Shown: positions 44,133-56,186 of the stretch, one piece after another | Layout of the letters: each line of letters begins with the position of its first letter | How positions within the stretch are numbered: the stretch's first letter is position 1 | Assembly (NCBI GenBank): GCA_965116465.1 | Contig: OZ220687.1 | Location: 248,001 to 312,000 of the forward strand | Origin: VXNF01 sp965116465 | GTDB taxonomy: Bacteria > Actinomycetota > Acidimicrobiia > Acidimicrobiales > CATQHL01 | Direction of reading: 5' to 3' | Length of the DNA stretch: 64,000 nt | The notes under the pieces: model-generated | Database searches by the model: none | What the model was told of the DNA's origin: nothing | Seen by the model: the letters and a program-made list of their open reading frames with translations, nothing else | Program-made: the position numbers and the translations under genes

Positions 44133-45179
44133 ATGAGCGCGCCGATCACCGAGTGGCGCTGGGTGCAGCGCTACGCCGAGCAGTTCGGAGCCTGCAACCT
44201 GCGTCCCGGCGAGACGGCCGTGCTGCTGTCCGAGGCCGCCAGCCGCCCGCTGATCGTCGAGACGGCCCGCCTGGCGCTGGAGTCGATGGGCGCGGCGGTC
44301 GCGGACGTGCGGATGCCGACACCCGCCAATCCCGGCCCGGTGCCCATCCGCTCGACCGGCGCCTCGGTTGCTCTTGCCGGGCACCGGGCGGCCATCGCCG
44401 CCCTCGCCGCCGCCGACTTCGTGGTGGACTGCACGGCCGAGGGCTTGCTGCACGCGCCCGAACTCGGCGAGATCCTCGCCGGCGGCGCCCGCGTGCTGAT
44501 GATCTCAGCCGAACACCCCGAGAACGCCGAGCGCTGGCCCCACGACCCGTCGCTGGCCGACCGGGTGGCGCACGGCGTGGCGCTGCTGCAGGCGGCCGGG
44601 CAGATGGGCATCACCAGCGCCGCCGGCACCGATCTGCGGGTGGACTTGGCGGGCGCCGTGACGGCCGGCTCGCACGGCTGGTGCACCGAGCCCGGCAGCA
44701 TCGCCCACTGGCCCGGCGGCCTGGTGCTGGCGTTCCCCGCCGAGCGCACCGTCAACGGCACGCTCGTGCTGGCGCCCGGCGACATCAACCTCACGTTCAA
44801 GGAGTACATCCGCGAGCCGATCACCCTGCGCATCGTCGACGACTACATCACCTCAATCGACGGTGAGGGTCACGACGCCGCCCTGATGGAGTCCTACATG
44901 GCGTCGTTCGAGGAGCCGGAGGCCTACGCGGTCAGCCACGTGGGCTGGGGCATGAACCCCGGCGCCCGCTGGGAGGCCCTCGCCATGTGGGACAAGGCCG
45001 ACCTCAACGGCACCGAACTGCGGGCCTTCGCCGGCAACGTCGTCTACTCCACCGGCGCCAACGAGACCGCCGGCCGCTTCTGCCGCGGCCACTTCGACCT
45101 GCCCATGCGCAACTGCACGGTCACCCTCGACGGCGAGACGGTCGTCGACGAGGGCCATCTGCGAGCCGACCTGCGCTAG
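44133..45179 (+). CDS. 2,5-dihydroxypyridine 5,6-dioxygenase-like protein (NicX, peptidase M29-like fold)
   Basis: The 348-residue protein follows NicX along its length: GWCTEPGSIAHWPGGLVLAF, NGTLVLAPGDINLTFKEYIR, AYAVSHVGWGMNPGARWEAL and GHFDLPMRNCTVTLDGE. The three iron ligands of NicX are conserved as His269, His320 and Asp322. NicX opens the pyridine ring of 2,5-dihydroxypyridine in nicotinate degradation. An M29-type aminopeptidase would be the alternative, but its metal-site pattern differs. Other nic genes (nicAB, nicC, nicF, nicE) are not in the window. Confidence 0.82.
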   Translation: MSAPITEWRWVQRYAEQFGACNLRPGETAVLLSEAASRPLIVETARLALESMGAAVADVRMPTPANPGPVPIRSTGASVALAGHRAAIAALAAADFVVDCTAEGLLHAPELGEILAGGARVLMISAEHPENAERWPHDPSLADRVAHGVALLQAAGQMGITSAAGTDLRVDLAGAVTAGSHGWCTEPGSIAHWPGGLVLAFPAERTVNGTLVLAPGDINLTFKEYIREPITLRIVDDYITSIDGEGHDAALMESYMASFEEPEAYAVSHVGWGMNPGARWEALAMWDKADLNGTELRAFAGNVVYSTGANETAGRFCRGHFDLPMRNCTVTLDGETVVDEGHLRADLR

Positions 45180-45218
45180 CACCCGGCCGGCTCCCTGCGA
45201 TTCGGGAGCCGATGCCGG

Positions 45219-45575
45219 CTAGAGCCGTCGCACCACCTTGCGGAGTTCATTGTTCACGGGATCCACGGCGAAGCCGCCGGACTCCAGGGCCGTGACGCCC
45301 AGCAGCGGATCGACGTCATCGGGGCCGAAGATCACGGTGGCGCCCAGCCGCCGCCCCTCGAACTCCATCTGCGCGAGAGCCGTCTGAGTGTGGAACTCGC
45401 TGCCGTCGGCCAGCAGGTAGGTGGCGTCATCCAGCGGCTCGACGCCGATGGCCTCGAGGTGCCGGCGCGGTACGACCGAGTCGATCGCCCCCGTGTCAAC
45501 CACGAACTCGCCCTCCCAGCAGCGCTGCGAGTCCGCTGGATTCCTGATCGTCACGTCCACCCGGGTCTCACCCAT
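45219..45575 (-). CDS. Retropepsin-like aspartyl protease
   Basis: The 118-residue protein has the active-site triad motif VVDTGAIDSVV (Asp27-Thr-Gly), the flap-like YLLADGSEF and the second motif VDPLLGVTALESGGFAVDP, the clan AA pattern. As a single-lobe protease it should work as a dimer. ATG 45575 is preceded by a perfect AAGGAGGA, which rules out the longer frame. Bacterial members are often found in accessory regions with no known target. A relic of a similar gene is at 11012. Confidence 0.8.
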   Translation of the reverse strand: MGETRVDVTIRNPADSQRCWEGEFVVDTGAIDSVVPRRHLEAIGVEPLDDATYLLADGSEFHTQTALAQMEFEGRRLGATVIFGPDDVDPLLGVTALESGGFAVDPVNNELRKVVRRL

Positions 45576-45669
45576 GGCTGATCCTCCTTCAGTGACTCGC
45601 GACGCCGCGACCGCTCGCCCCATTCTCGAACTCCAGTCTGCGCCACCTGAATGGGGCATATGTCACACT

Positions 45670-45689
45670 ATATCAGAATTTACTGATAT
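45670..45689. promoter_or_regulatory. AT-rich inverted repeat upstream of the aspartyl protease
   Basis: ATATCAG, six bases (AATTTA) and CTGATAT form a perfect 7-bp inverted repeat in a markedly AT-rich patch between the divergent protease gene and the frameshifted gene. The site is a plausible operator or promoter, but no regulator can be named. Confidence 0.4.
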
Positions 45690-45761
45690 TACTGTCTGTG
45701 CCGACAATTCTGGGGCGGTCCGGGATCGACACTTAAGGCGATCTCCCGGAGATCATCCGAG

Positions 45762-46411
45762 TTGGGAGCGGCCCGATCCGAGCCGCCGCGGTTCTACGTC
45801 GACGAGAGATGGTTGGCACACCTGATCGCCCGTCACTCCTCCCCGGTCGGGGTAGCGCTGCAGGCACAACTCGTCCTTGACTTCATCAGGGACGGGCAGC
45901 TGCCCTTCTCGACGAAGCCCTTCGCAACGTGGATCCCGACATCCTGGACGATCCCGGCTTCTGGCGCTATCTGAGCCTGGCTCACTATCGGAGCTTCATA
46001 CGGTGGCGCGAAAGGGGCGCCTTCGCCGACGGCAAGTTCGAACTCTACGTGGACGGTCGGACCGCCACGGAGTGCGTGCTGACTCGGATGTACGACCGCG
46101 GTGCTTCGGCCATCGGCGACCTCGTGGACCGCGGGTGCTGCGGCGTCATGGACGCGGCGTCGGAGATGAATCCGGAGAATCGGCAGAGGGTGGACTGGCT
46201 GTTCGACAACGGTGAGTACGACCTACCGAATGCGCAGCGCCCCGGGTGTCACCGCGGCGGCACGACCTACGGTTCGGTGTACGACCGGATGCGGCCCGAC
46301 AAGCCCGCCCCTCAACCACTCGCGCCGGATCCTCCGCTCCCCGTCGAACTTCGGGTTCAATACCGCCATCGCGACCGGCGGCAGCCAGCCCTCCGACCGG
46401 GTGAGGACTGA
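45762..46411 (+). pseudogene. Frameshifted gene of unknown family (DUF6339-like by impression)
   Basis: Two overlapping frames look like one protein. The first (45762 on) reads PPRFYVDERWLAHLIARHSS and GVALQAQLVLDFI. The second, in another frame, reads GRAAALLDEALRNVDPDIL, then DDPGFWRYLSLAHYRSFIRW and LVDRGCCGVMDAASEMN. The switch would fall near 45885-45900. After about 46210 the sequence turns Pro/Arg-rich. The join suggests a single-base indel, real or from sequencing. Function is unknown; the link to DUF6339 is from memory and unverified. Confidence 0.45.
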
Positions 46412-46584
46412 GACTGGGCGAACCGAGGCCGGGCAGGGAACAACGCCAGGCCGGGACTCGGCCGCCGCAGCTCACCCGACCCGACGCTACCGACGGCCCG
46501 GGAGCACCAACACTGACACGCTGGTGCGCCCGACCGGACCGATCGGCAGCAGCACCGAAGTGACTGTCACACCCCATTCATATA

Positions 46585-47973
46585 TTGGTGATCGTGAACC
46601 ATACAGACCTCGTGGAGCATTCCAGCCCTACTGCGGTTCAGCCGGGCGGCGGATCCGGCGCCGGGGCGTTCGGGCGGCTGCTGGCGGTGCTGCGGGTGCT
46701 GCGGCGGCGCCCGGCGGTGGTCGCCGGCGCGGACGGCCTGGGGGCTTGCTTGCGGGCCGTGCGGGTGGCGCGGGCCTGGCTCGACGCGTATGAGGCCGAG
46801 GTGCTGGCCGAGGCGGAACGGCGCGACGTGTCCCGGGAAACGGGCACTGTCGACACCGCCGGCTGGTTGCGCGGCGTGGCCGGGGTGAGCCGTCGCGAGG
46901 CGCTGGCCCGGGCGCGAACCGCGGTCGCGCTGGAACAGTTGCGTGAGGTGGGCGAAGCTCTTGCCACCGGTCGTGTCACCCACGGCCACGTGCAGGCTCT
47001 CACCCAGGTCGCCCTGCCCGCCGAGGTCGATCTCAGCATCGACGCCGACTTGGACTTCCCGACGGCGGCACGCCGCATCGCCGAGGCGGCGCGGGACGAC
47101 CAGGAAGAACTGCTCCGCGCCGCCGAGTCGATGAGCGTCGAGGAGTACCGCCGTTTCCTGCGCCGCTGGGCCGACCTCATGGCGGGTGACGACGGAGCCG
47201 AGCGCGATATGCGACAGCGCCGGCGCCGCAGCGTGACCACGTTCGACGGCGACGGCGGTCTGCACGGTGTGCGGGCGCTGCTGCCGGCCGATCAGTTCGC
47301 CATCTTCGAGAACGAACTGCGCCGCGTCGCGGAAGCGCGTTGGCGGGCGGAGCATCCCGATGCGGACGGGGTGCCGGCCACCCAGTTGTCCTGCCCACAG
47401 CGCAACGCCGATGCCTTGGTGGACATGGCTCGTCGATCCCGCCAACTCGGAGACAACAACGGAGAGCCGCTCGGCTCGCACATCGACGTCATGGTGCTCA
47501 TCGACGCCGAGACGCTCCAGCGGGGGATGCACGGCGAGACCCGCTGCGAACTTGACGACACCACGCCGCTCTCGCCTGCCGCGGCCCGACGGCTGCTCTG
47601 CGACGCCGACATCCTCACCGCCGCGCTCGACCGGCCGAGCCTGAAGCTGGATCTGGGCTACAGCCGCCGCTCCGCCAGCCCCAGCCTCCGGAGGGCGCTC
47701 ATCGCCCGCGACCGCACCTGCACCGCCCCCGGCTGCGACCGACCCCACTGGATGTGCGAGATCCACCACATCATTCCGTGGGCATTGGGCGGACTCACCA
47801 ACCTGGACAACCTCACACTGCTGTGCAGCAAGCACCACCACCTGCACCACGCCAAGGAGGGACAGGCCATCGGCGCCCGGCGGGGCGAAGACCGGTCCCG
47901 AAGATCCGGGGCGCGGACCGCGCCTGCCGAATCGGGCTCAACACCGGCGGGAGAACGTCTCGCTGCGACCTGA
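46585..47973 (+). CDS. DUF222 / HNH endonuclease-domain protein (13E12 family), second copy
   Basis: The 462-residue protein has the DUF222 helical domain (ACLRAVRVARAWLDAYEAEV, GWLRGVAGVSRREALARART) and a C-terminal HNH domain (CTAPGCDRPHWMCEIHHIIP, NLDNLTLLCSKHHHLHH). It lacks the N-terminal 12-residue repeats of the copy at 2512, and overall similarity is limited to the fold. Starts at TTG 46585, GTG 46588 or GTG 46594 are all possible. A CATATATT patch directly before them could be a -10 box, which would make the mRNA nearly leaderless. Confidence 0.85.
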   Translation: MVIVNHTDLVEHSSPTAVQPGGGSGAGAFGRLLAVLRVLRRRPAVVAGADGLGACLRAVRVARAWLDAYEAEVLAEAERRDVSRETGTVDTAGWLRGVAGVSRREALARARTAVALEQLREVGEALATGRVTHGHVQALTQVALPAEVDLSIDADLDFPTAARRIAEAARDDQEELLRAAESMSVEEYRRFLRRWADLMAGDDGAERDMRQRRRRSVTTFDGDGGLHGVRALLPADQFAIFENELRRVAEARWRAEHPDADGVPATQLSCPQRNADALVDMARRSRQLGDNNGEPLGSHIDVMVLIDAETLQRGMHGETRCELDDTTPLSPAAARRLLCDADILTAALDRPSLKLDLGYSRRSASPSLRRALIARDRTCTAPGCDRPHWMCEIHHIIPWALGGLTNLDNLTLLCSKHHHLHHAKEGQAIGARRGEDRSRRSGARTAPAESGSTPAGERLAAT

Positions 47974-48248
47974 GTTCTGTCGTCACCGACGAGACGGCGG
48001 GCGAAGCAACACGCACCTTGACAACTGACAGACACCCGCCACTCGAGGGCGACTCCCCGGCGTGGTGGGCGAAGAGGCAACGGCCGGACTCCAGTGCGGA
48101 AGTCGGCGGTCGGAATCGCTCGATCCCGGATTCCCAGCCCGGATCGAGTGCGGGGGCGACTCCTCGGCGGACCGGCGCCACGAGATTCGCTCTGCTGGTC
48201 ACAGCACTCGAAGGCGGGTGCCACGCGACCGGCGCCGTGACAGCCGGC
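47974..48248. other. Intergenic region with a terminator-like hairpin
   Basis: The space between the HNH gene and the convergent coaBC gene has no credible ORF. It contains CTCGATCC (48119-48126) and GGATCGAG (48141-48148), a perfect 8-bp inverted repeat extended by a further near-match. It may act as a bidirectional terminator for the converging genes. Confidence 0.45.
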
Positions 48249-49460
48249 TCAGTGCTTCTCGGCGCGGAGGTCGGTGACGCGGTCGAGGATGGCTCGGGCG
48301 ACGTCGCGCTTGGAGGTGAGCGGGACGGTGGTGCGGGCACCGGTTGCGGCGAGGAGGGTGACCTCGTTGGTGTCATGGTCGAAACCGGCGCTGGGCGCCG
48401 AGACGTCGTTGACAACGATGAGGTCGGCCCCCTTGGCGTGCAGCTTCACCTCGGCGTTGGCCAGCACGTCGCTGGTCTCGGCGGCGAAGCCCACCAGGGT
48501 CCCCACCTCTCCCCCGCTGCCCAACTCGGCGAGGATGTCGGGGGTCGGCTCCAGGCTGATCGTGCGCGCCGCGGCGGTCTTCTTGATCTTGTCGGGAGCA
48601 GGTGCCGTCGGGCGGTAGTCGGCGACGGCGGCGGCCATGACCACCACGTCGGCGGGGAGCCGGTCCACGACGGCGGCGCGCATCTCCTCGGCGGTCTCCA
48701 CCAGCACCAGGTCCACGCTCTCGGGCAGCGGGCGCTGCACCGTGGCGACGAGGGTGACCTTGGCGCCGCGTGCCGCGGCCTCGGTCGCCACCGCGTAGCC
48801 CTGCTTGCCGGACGAGCGGTTGCCGACGAATCGCACCGGGTCGATGGGTTCGCGGGTGCCGCCCGCCGTCACGAGCACCCGCAGTCCGATCATGTCCCTG
48901 GTGGAGGCCTGGGCGCCGGTGGCGAGGGCCTCCGCGGCGGCGGCCAGGATCGACTCGGGAGCAGCCAAGCGGCCGGCGCCCACGTCGCCGCCGGCGAGGC
49001 GGCCCTCCTCCGGTGCGACAACGGTCACGCCGCGCTCGCTGAGCAGGCGGAGGTTGTCCTGGGTGGCAGGGTGCTCCCACATCTCGGTGTGCATCGCGGG
49101 GCACACCACGACCGGGGCGCGGGTGGCCAGCAGGGTGGCGCTGAGCAGATCGTCGGCGAGGCCGGCCGCATAGGCGCCGATCACCCGGGCGGTGGCGGGA
49201 CACACCAGGATCAGGTCCGCCTGCCGGCCGAGGGTGACGTGCGGTATCGGATCCTCGTCATCGAAGAGCGAGAGTCGGGCCCGCTCGCTGGCCAGGGCCG
49301 AGAAGGTGACCTCGCCGACGAAGCGCCGCGCCGCGTCGGTCAGGACCGGCGTGACATGGGCACCCGCATCGACCAGGCGCCGGCAGATCTCGACGGCCTT
49401 GTAGGCGGCGATCCCGCCGCTGACGGCGAGAACGATCCGGCGTCCGGCGAACGGGCCCAT
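48249..49460 (-). CDS. coaBC: Bifunctional phosphopantothenoylcysteine decarboxylase / phosphopantothenate-cysteine ligase
   Basis: CoaBC performs two steps of coenzyme A synthesis. The N-terminal CoaC domain shows VSGGIAAYKAVEICRRL, LVCPATARVIGAYAAGLADD and the PAMHTEMW motif (the His variant usual in actinobacteria). The C-terminal CoaB domain shows VTAGGTREPIDPVRFVGNRS, SSGKQGYAVA, the AAAVADYRP segment and a conserved VVNDVS. I chose ATG 49460 because the frame from 49526 would overlap rpoZ. It follows rpoZ by 37 bp, the conserved actinobacterial order. Confidence 0.95.
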   Translation of the reverse strand: MGPFAGRRIVLAVSGGIAAYKAVEICRRLVDAGAHVTPVLTDAARRFVGEVTFSALASERARLSLFDDEDPIPHVTLGRQADLILVCPATARVIGAYAAGLADDLLSATLLATRAPVVVCPAMHTEMWEHPATQDNLRLLSERGVTVVAPEEGRLAGGDVGAGRLAAPESILAAAAEALATGAQASTRDMIGLRVLVTAGGTREPIDPVRFVGNRSSGKQGYAVATEAAARGAKVTLVATVQRPLPESVDLVLVETAEEMRAAVVDRLPADVVVMAAAVADYRPTAPAPDKIKKTAAARTISLEPTPDILAELGSGGEVGTLVGFAAETSDVLANAEVKLHAKGADLIVVNDVSAPSAGFDHDTNEVTLLAATGARTTVPLTSKRDVARAILDRVTDLRAEKH

Positions 49461-49497
49461 GGACCGCTCAGCCGCCGGGCCGGGATCCCCGGCGGCC

Positions 49498-49839
49498 TCA
49501 GCCGGCCAGTTCGGGAGGCTCCCCATCAGGTTCCGGCTCCTCGGACTCCTCGGACTCCTCGGCGGGAGGCTCGTCCTGGACCGTCACCGCCACGATCTTG
49601 CCCTGGTCGATCTCCTGCAGGGCGATCGAGAGCGGCTTGCGGGCGGTCGAGGAGACCTGCGGCGGGATCATGCGGCCGAGGCCCTCGCCGAGTTGGCCGT
49701 AGTAGGAGTTGATCTGCCGGGCCCGCTTGGCGCCGAGGGACACCAGCCGGAACTTCGAGTCGTCGGCCTGCTCCAGCAGGTGTTCCACGGGCGGGTTGAT
49801 CATGCTGTTGGTCTCGTCGCCGATCTCGATGCCCTGCAT
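49498..49839 (-). CDS. rpoZ: RNA polymerase omega subunit
   Basis: Omega helps assemble and stabilise the RNA polymerase core. The 113-residue product contains the signature MINPPVEHLLEQADDSKFRL and KRARQINSYYGQLGEGLGRM, and LSIALQEIDQGKI near its end, with an acidic C-terminal tail. ATG 49839 has AGGAG only 2 bp upstream; ATG 49803 and GTG 49884 are alternatives. It lies between gmk and coaBC, as in Mycobacterium and Streptomyces. A repeat array separates it from gmk. Confidence 0.93.
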   Translation of the reverse strand: MQGIEIGDETNSMINPPVEHLLEQADDSKFRLVSLGAKRARQINSYYGQLGEGLGRMIPPQVSSTARKPLSIALQEIDQGKIVAVTVQDEPPAEESEESEEPEPDGEPPELAG

Positions 49840-49990
49840 CGTCGCTCCTGAAGTGGTCGTCGAATCTGTCGTCGGGTGCGGCACGCGACATGAAGGATCG
49901 GTGTCACGAGTCGGTCTGCGGGCCTGGCCGGATCGAGCCGCGGTACAGCACCGGTGTGACCCGCCAGTCTACCGGTCGCCCCTGGATTCA

Positions 49991-50110
49991 CCGCCGATCC
50001 GTTCCCGGGGCTCGCCGCCGATCCGCCCCCGGACTTGCCGCCGATCCGGTCCCGGGGCTCGCCGCCGATCCGCCCCCGGACTTGCCGCCGATCCGGTCCG
50101 GGGCTCGCCG
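49991..50110. repeat. Five 23-24-bp alternating tandem repeats between gmk and rpoZ
   Basis: Five units of 23-24 bp share the core CCGCCGATCCG. They alternate between a version ending CCCGGGGCTCG and one ending CCCCCGGACTTG, giving a 47-bp higher-order repeat. The array abuts the gmk stop at 50111. It would be transcribed in the gmk-rpoZ spacer. No spacers or ORFs suggest CRISPR or coding use. Confidence 0.85.
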
Positions 50111-50686
50111 TCACCGCCCGGGTGGGCCGGCGGGGGCCGGCGCGTCGGCGACCCGCTCACGGTGCTCGTCGATGATCCGCGCCATGTCGGCCACCGTCTC
50201 GGCCAGATCGGCGTTCACGACGACCACGGCGCCGAGCTCTCGGGCGGTCTCCCGCTCGCTGGCACCGTAGGACAGCCGCGCCCGGACATGGTCCTCGCTG
50301 TCGCCGCGCCCGCGCAGACGGTGCTCCTGGTCACCCTCCGTCGGCGCCTCGAGGAACAGCAACAACGCCTCCGGGTGGCCCCGACGAACCTGGCGCGCCC
50401 CCTGGACGTCGATCTCCAGGAGGATGTCCCGACCCGGTGGCGGGTCGGGATGCGGCGTTCCGTAGCGGTCCTCGCCGAAGTCGGCCCACTCCAGGAATTC
50501 ACCCGCCTCGATCGCCGCGTCGAATCTGGCGCGGTCCACGAAGTGGTAGGCGTCGTCGGGTTCGCCCTCCCGCTGAGCGCGCGTCGTCCACGATCGGCTC
50601 AGCCAGAGCCGATCATCCTGTTCGACGAGCAGGCGCGCCAGCGTGCTTTTGCCGGACCCGCCAGGCCCGGACAGAACGATCAGCAG
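50111..50686 (-). CDS. gmk: Guanylate kinase, no canonical start codon
   Basis: GMP kinase converts GMP to GDP. The P-loop GPGGSGKST, SRSWTTRAQREGEPDDAYHF, the FLEWADFGEDRYGTP segment and LEIDVQGARQV are all present. Between the mihF stop (50740) and the P-loop there is no ATG, GTG or TTG in frame; the first is GTG 50539, beyond the P-loop. I place the start at CTG 50686, giving LLIVLSGPGG, because homologues begin there; CTG 50683 or ATC 50680 are equal options. The true start or a sequence error cannot be decided. Synteny (mihF-gmk-rpoZ) is standard. Confidence 0.85.
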   Translation of the reverse strand: MLIVLSGPGGSGKSTLARLLVEQDDRLWLSRSWTTRAQREGEPDDAYHFVDRARFDAAIEAGEFLEWADFGEDRYGTPHPDPPPGRDILLEIDVQGARQVRRGHPEALLLFLEAPTEGDQEHRLRGRGDSEDHVRARLSYGASERETARELGAVVVVNADLAETVADMARIIDEHRERVADAPAPAGPPGR

Positions 50687-50739
50687 AGAAGATGCCGTCG
50701 GTCCCGATCCCTGGATTGTCGGCGCAGCCGCGGAGGCTG

Positions 50740-51054
50740 CTACGACAACTTGGCCAAGAGTGCCTCGCGCTGCTTGACGCCGAGGCCACGCAGCCGCCGC
50801 GTCTCGCTGATGTCGAGTTCGGACATGAGCCTGCGCGCCGTCACCTTCCCGACACGGGGAAGGGACTCCAGCACCGCCAGCACCTTGGTGCCGCCGACGA
50901 CGTCGTCGCCGGAGGCCATGTCCAAGACCTCCGACAGGCTGACATCGCCGATCTTGAGGCGGTCCTTCAGCTCCGCCCGCTGGCGGCGGACCGCCGCTGC
51001 CTTGGCGAGAGCTTGCTTGCGTTGCTCATCACTGAGTTGGGGGGGTAGTGGCAT
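50740..51054 (-). CDS. mihF: Integration host factor, actinobacterial type (mIHF)
   Basis: mIHF is a small nucleoid-associated DNA-binding protein essential in mycobacteria and unrelated in fold to proteobacterial IHF. The 104-residue product has the basic N-terminal helix (QRKQALAKAAAVRRQRAELK) and the helix-two-turn-helix DNA-binding region LPRVGKVTARRLMSELDIS, ending LRGLGVKQREALLAKL. I chose ATG 51054; the frame extends to 51114. It lies between pyrF and gmk, as in other actinobacteria. Confidence 0.94.
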   Translation of the reverse strand: MPLPPQLSDEQRKQALAKAAAVRRQRAELKDRLKIGDVSLSEVLDMASGDDVVGGTKVLAVLESLPRVGKVTARRLMSELDISETRRLRGLGVKQREALLAKLS

Positions 51055-51151
51055 GGCGGCGACTTTAACCGTGTCGCGGCCCGGATCGGTGGCTTTTGAC
51101 GTGACAGGCGCCACTCCCGGGCCGCGAGCCGCCGCTCGGCGGCGCCCCGGT

Positions 51152-51856
51152 TCAGCCGGCGAGAAGGGCTTCGGCGGCCGCGGCGGGATCCGCGACGGCG
51201 GTCACCGGGCGCCCGATGACGAGAATGTCGGCGCCCGCCGCGAGCGCTCGTGCCGGCGTCGCCACCCTGGCCTGATCGTCGGCGGCGGCGCCCGGGGGAC
51301 GGATGCCCGGCACGACGCGCAGCAGGTCGGGCGCCGCCGCGCGGATCGCCGGCAGATCGGCGGTGGCGCACACCACACCACCGCACCCGGCCGCCTCGGC
51401 CATCCGGGCGCGTGCAGCCAGCACGTCCCCCTCGGCGACAGAATCGCTGGTCAGCACCGTGATGGCCAACGCCACGGGCGGTTCGGCGCCGGCAGGCCGT
51501 GCCGCGCCGGCGAGCCCCTCCACGCCTGCCCGGAGCATGTCGGTACCGCCGGCGGCGTGCACCGTGACATAGCGCGCCCCGAGGCCGGCCAGGGACCGGG
51601 CCGCCCCGGCGACCGTATTGGGGATGTCGTGCAGCTTCAGGTCCACGAACACGTCGAATCCCTCGTCGCGGAGCGACAGCACGGCACGGGGCCCGACGGC
51701 CCCGAACAACTCGAGGCCCACCTTGGCGATGCCGAACCAGGGACGCAGCATCCGGGCCAACCCCAGCGCCCTGTCGAGGTCGCCGGTGTCCAGCGCGACC
51801 GCACAGCTCGCGGGATCCAACGGCGGGACCGGCCGCGCGGCGCTCCCGGCCGTCAC
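51152..51856 (-). CDS. pyrF: Orotidine 5'-phosphate decarboxylase
   Basis: PyrF makes UMP from OMP. The 234-residue product has AVALDTGDLDRALGLARML, the KVGLELFGAVG strand, the catalytic DVFVDLKLHDIPNTV (D-K-x-x-D), PGIRPPGAAADDQARV and DILVIGRPVT. The motif order marks the group I decarboxylase, not the larger mycobacterial group III type. GTG 51856 overlaps the pyrD stop (GTGA). It is the last gene of the pyr operon here. Confidence 0.94.
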   Translation of the reverse strand: MTAGSAARPVPPLDPASCAVALDTGDLDRALGLARMLRPWFGIAKVGLELFGAVGPRAVLSLRDEGFDVFVDLKLHDIPNTVAGAARSLAGLGARYVTVHAAGGTDMLRAGVEGLAGAARPAGAEPPVALAITVLTSDSVAEGDVLAARARMAEAAGCGGVVCATADLPAIRAAAPDLLRVVPGIRPPGAAADDQARVATPARALAAGADILVIGRPVTAVADPAAAAEALLAG

Positions 51857-52805
51857 GACGGCTCCCCGGTGCGGGCCCGGTGGGCCACGCCGGTGAGGTC
51901 CCGAACCGACGTCACACCCCGGCGCCGGCACCAGGCGGCGAGCTCGGCGCACACCCGCTCGGGGGCACGCGGTGAGGCGAACGTGGCGGTGCCCACCTGC
52001 ACGGCGCAGGCACCCGCCATCAGCATCTCCACGGCGTCGATCCCACGCGCCACCCCGCCGGCTCCGACGATCGGGAGGTCGCCGAACGCGGCGTGACACT
52101 CCCAGATCGCCCGCACCGCCAGCGGGCGGATGGCCGGTCCCGACACACCGCCGCCGCCGGCTCCCAGCACCGGGCGACGCTCGGCCACGTCGATGACCAT
52201 GCCCGGGATCGTGTTGATGAGCGTCACGGCCGCCGCGCCGGCCTCCCGGGCCGCGGCCGCCACCGCCACGATGTCGGGTGCCACGAGGCTCAGCTTCGCC
52301 CATAGAGGCAGCCCCGCCGCGGCGGAGACCTCCACGACGGCGGCGGTGGACTCGGGCGCCCGGGCGAAGAGATGCTCGCCCGCGTCGAGATTCGGGCACG
52401 ACAGGTTCACCTCGAGGGCGTGAATGCCGGAGCGATGCGGCGCGAGCAGTTCGGCCGCCCGCCGGTACTCCTCGACGGTGCGCCCCCAGATGCTGGCCAC
52501 GACCCGCACGCCCGCCGCCTGCAGCGCCGGCAGTTGCTCGGCCGCCCAGGCCGCCACGCCCGGCCCCTGCAGACCCACGCTGTTGATCATCCCCGCAGGG
52601 GTGGCGTCCACACGGGGTGCGGGGTTCCCCGGCCAGGGCTCGGCGGCGAGCGACTTCACGACGACCGCGCCCGGAGCCGCCAGGTCCATGACCCCGCCCA
52701 ACTCGGTCCCGAGGCCCGCCGTTCCCGAGGCGCACAGCACGGGGTTCGGAAACTCCACGGCACCCACCGAGACCCGCAGATCCACCGGGTGCCGCAGGCG
52801 CCGCC

Positions 52806-52809
<4 letters not shown>
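51853..52809 (-). CDS. pyrD: Dihydroorotate dehydrogenase, class 1 type
   Basis: PyrD oxidises dihydroorotate to orotate. The 318-residue FMN protein has NPVLCASGTAGLGTEL, PRVDATPAGMINSVGLQGPG, the substrate loop LEVNLSCPNLDAGEH with the class 1 catalytic Cys, LINTIPGMVIDV and PIVGAGGVARGIDAVEMLMA. No membrane-binding N-terminal helices of class 2 are present. Class 1B enzymes need PyrK for NAD; no pyrK lies in this operon. GTGA overlaps tie it to carB upstream and pyrF downstream. Confidence 0.92.

Positions 52810-56185
<3,376 letters not shown>

Positions 56186-56186
<1 letters not shown>

Noticed and set aside
49991..50110. CRISPR array between gmk and rpoZ
   Set aside because: Units are 23-24 bp with no unique spacers; alternation of two related units indicates a minisatellite.
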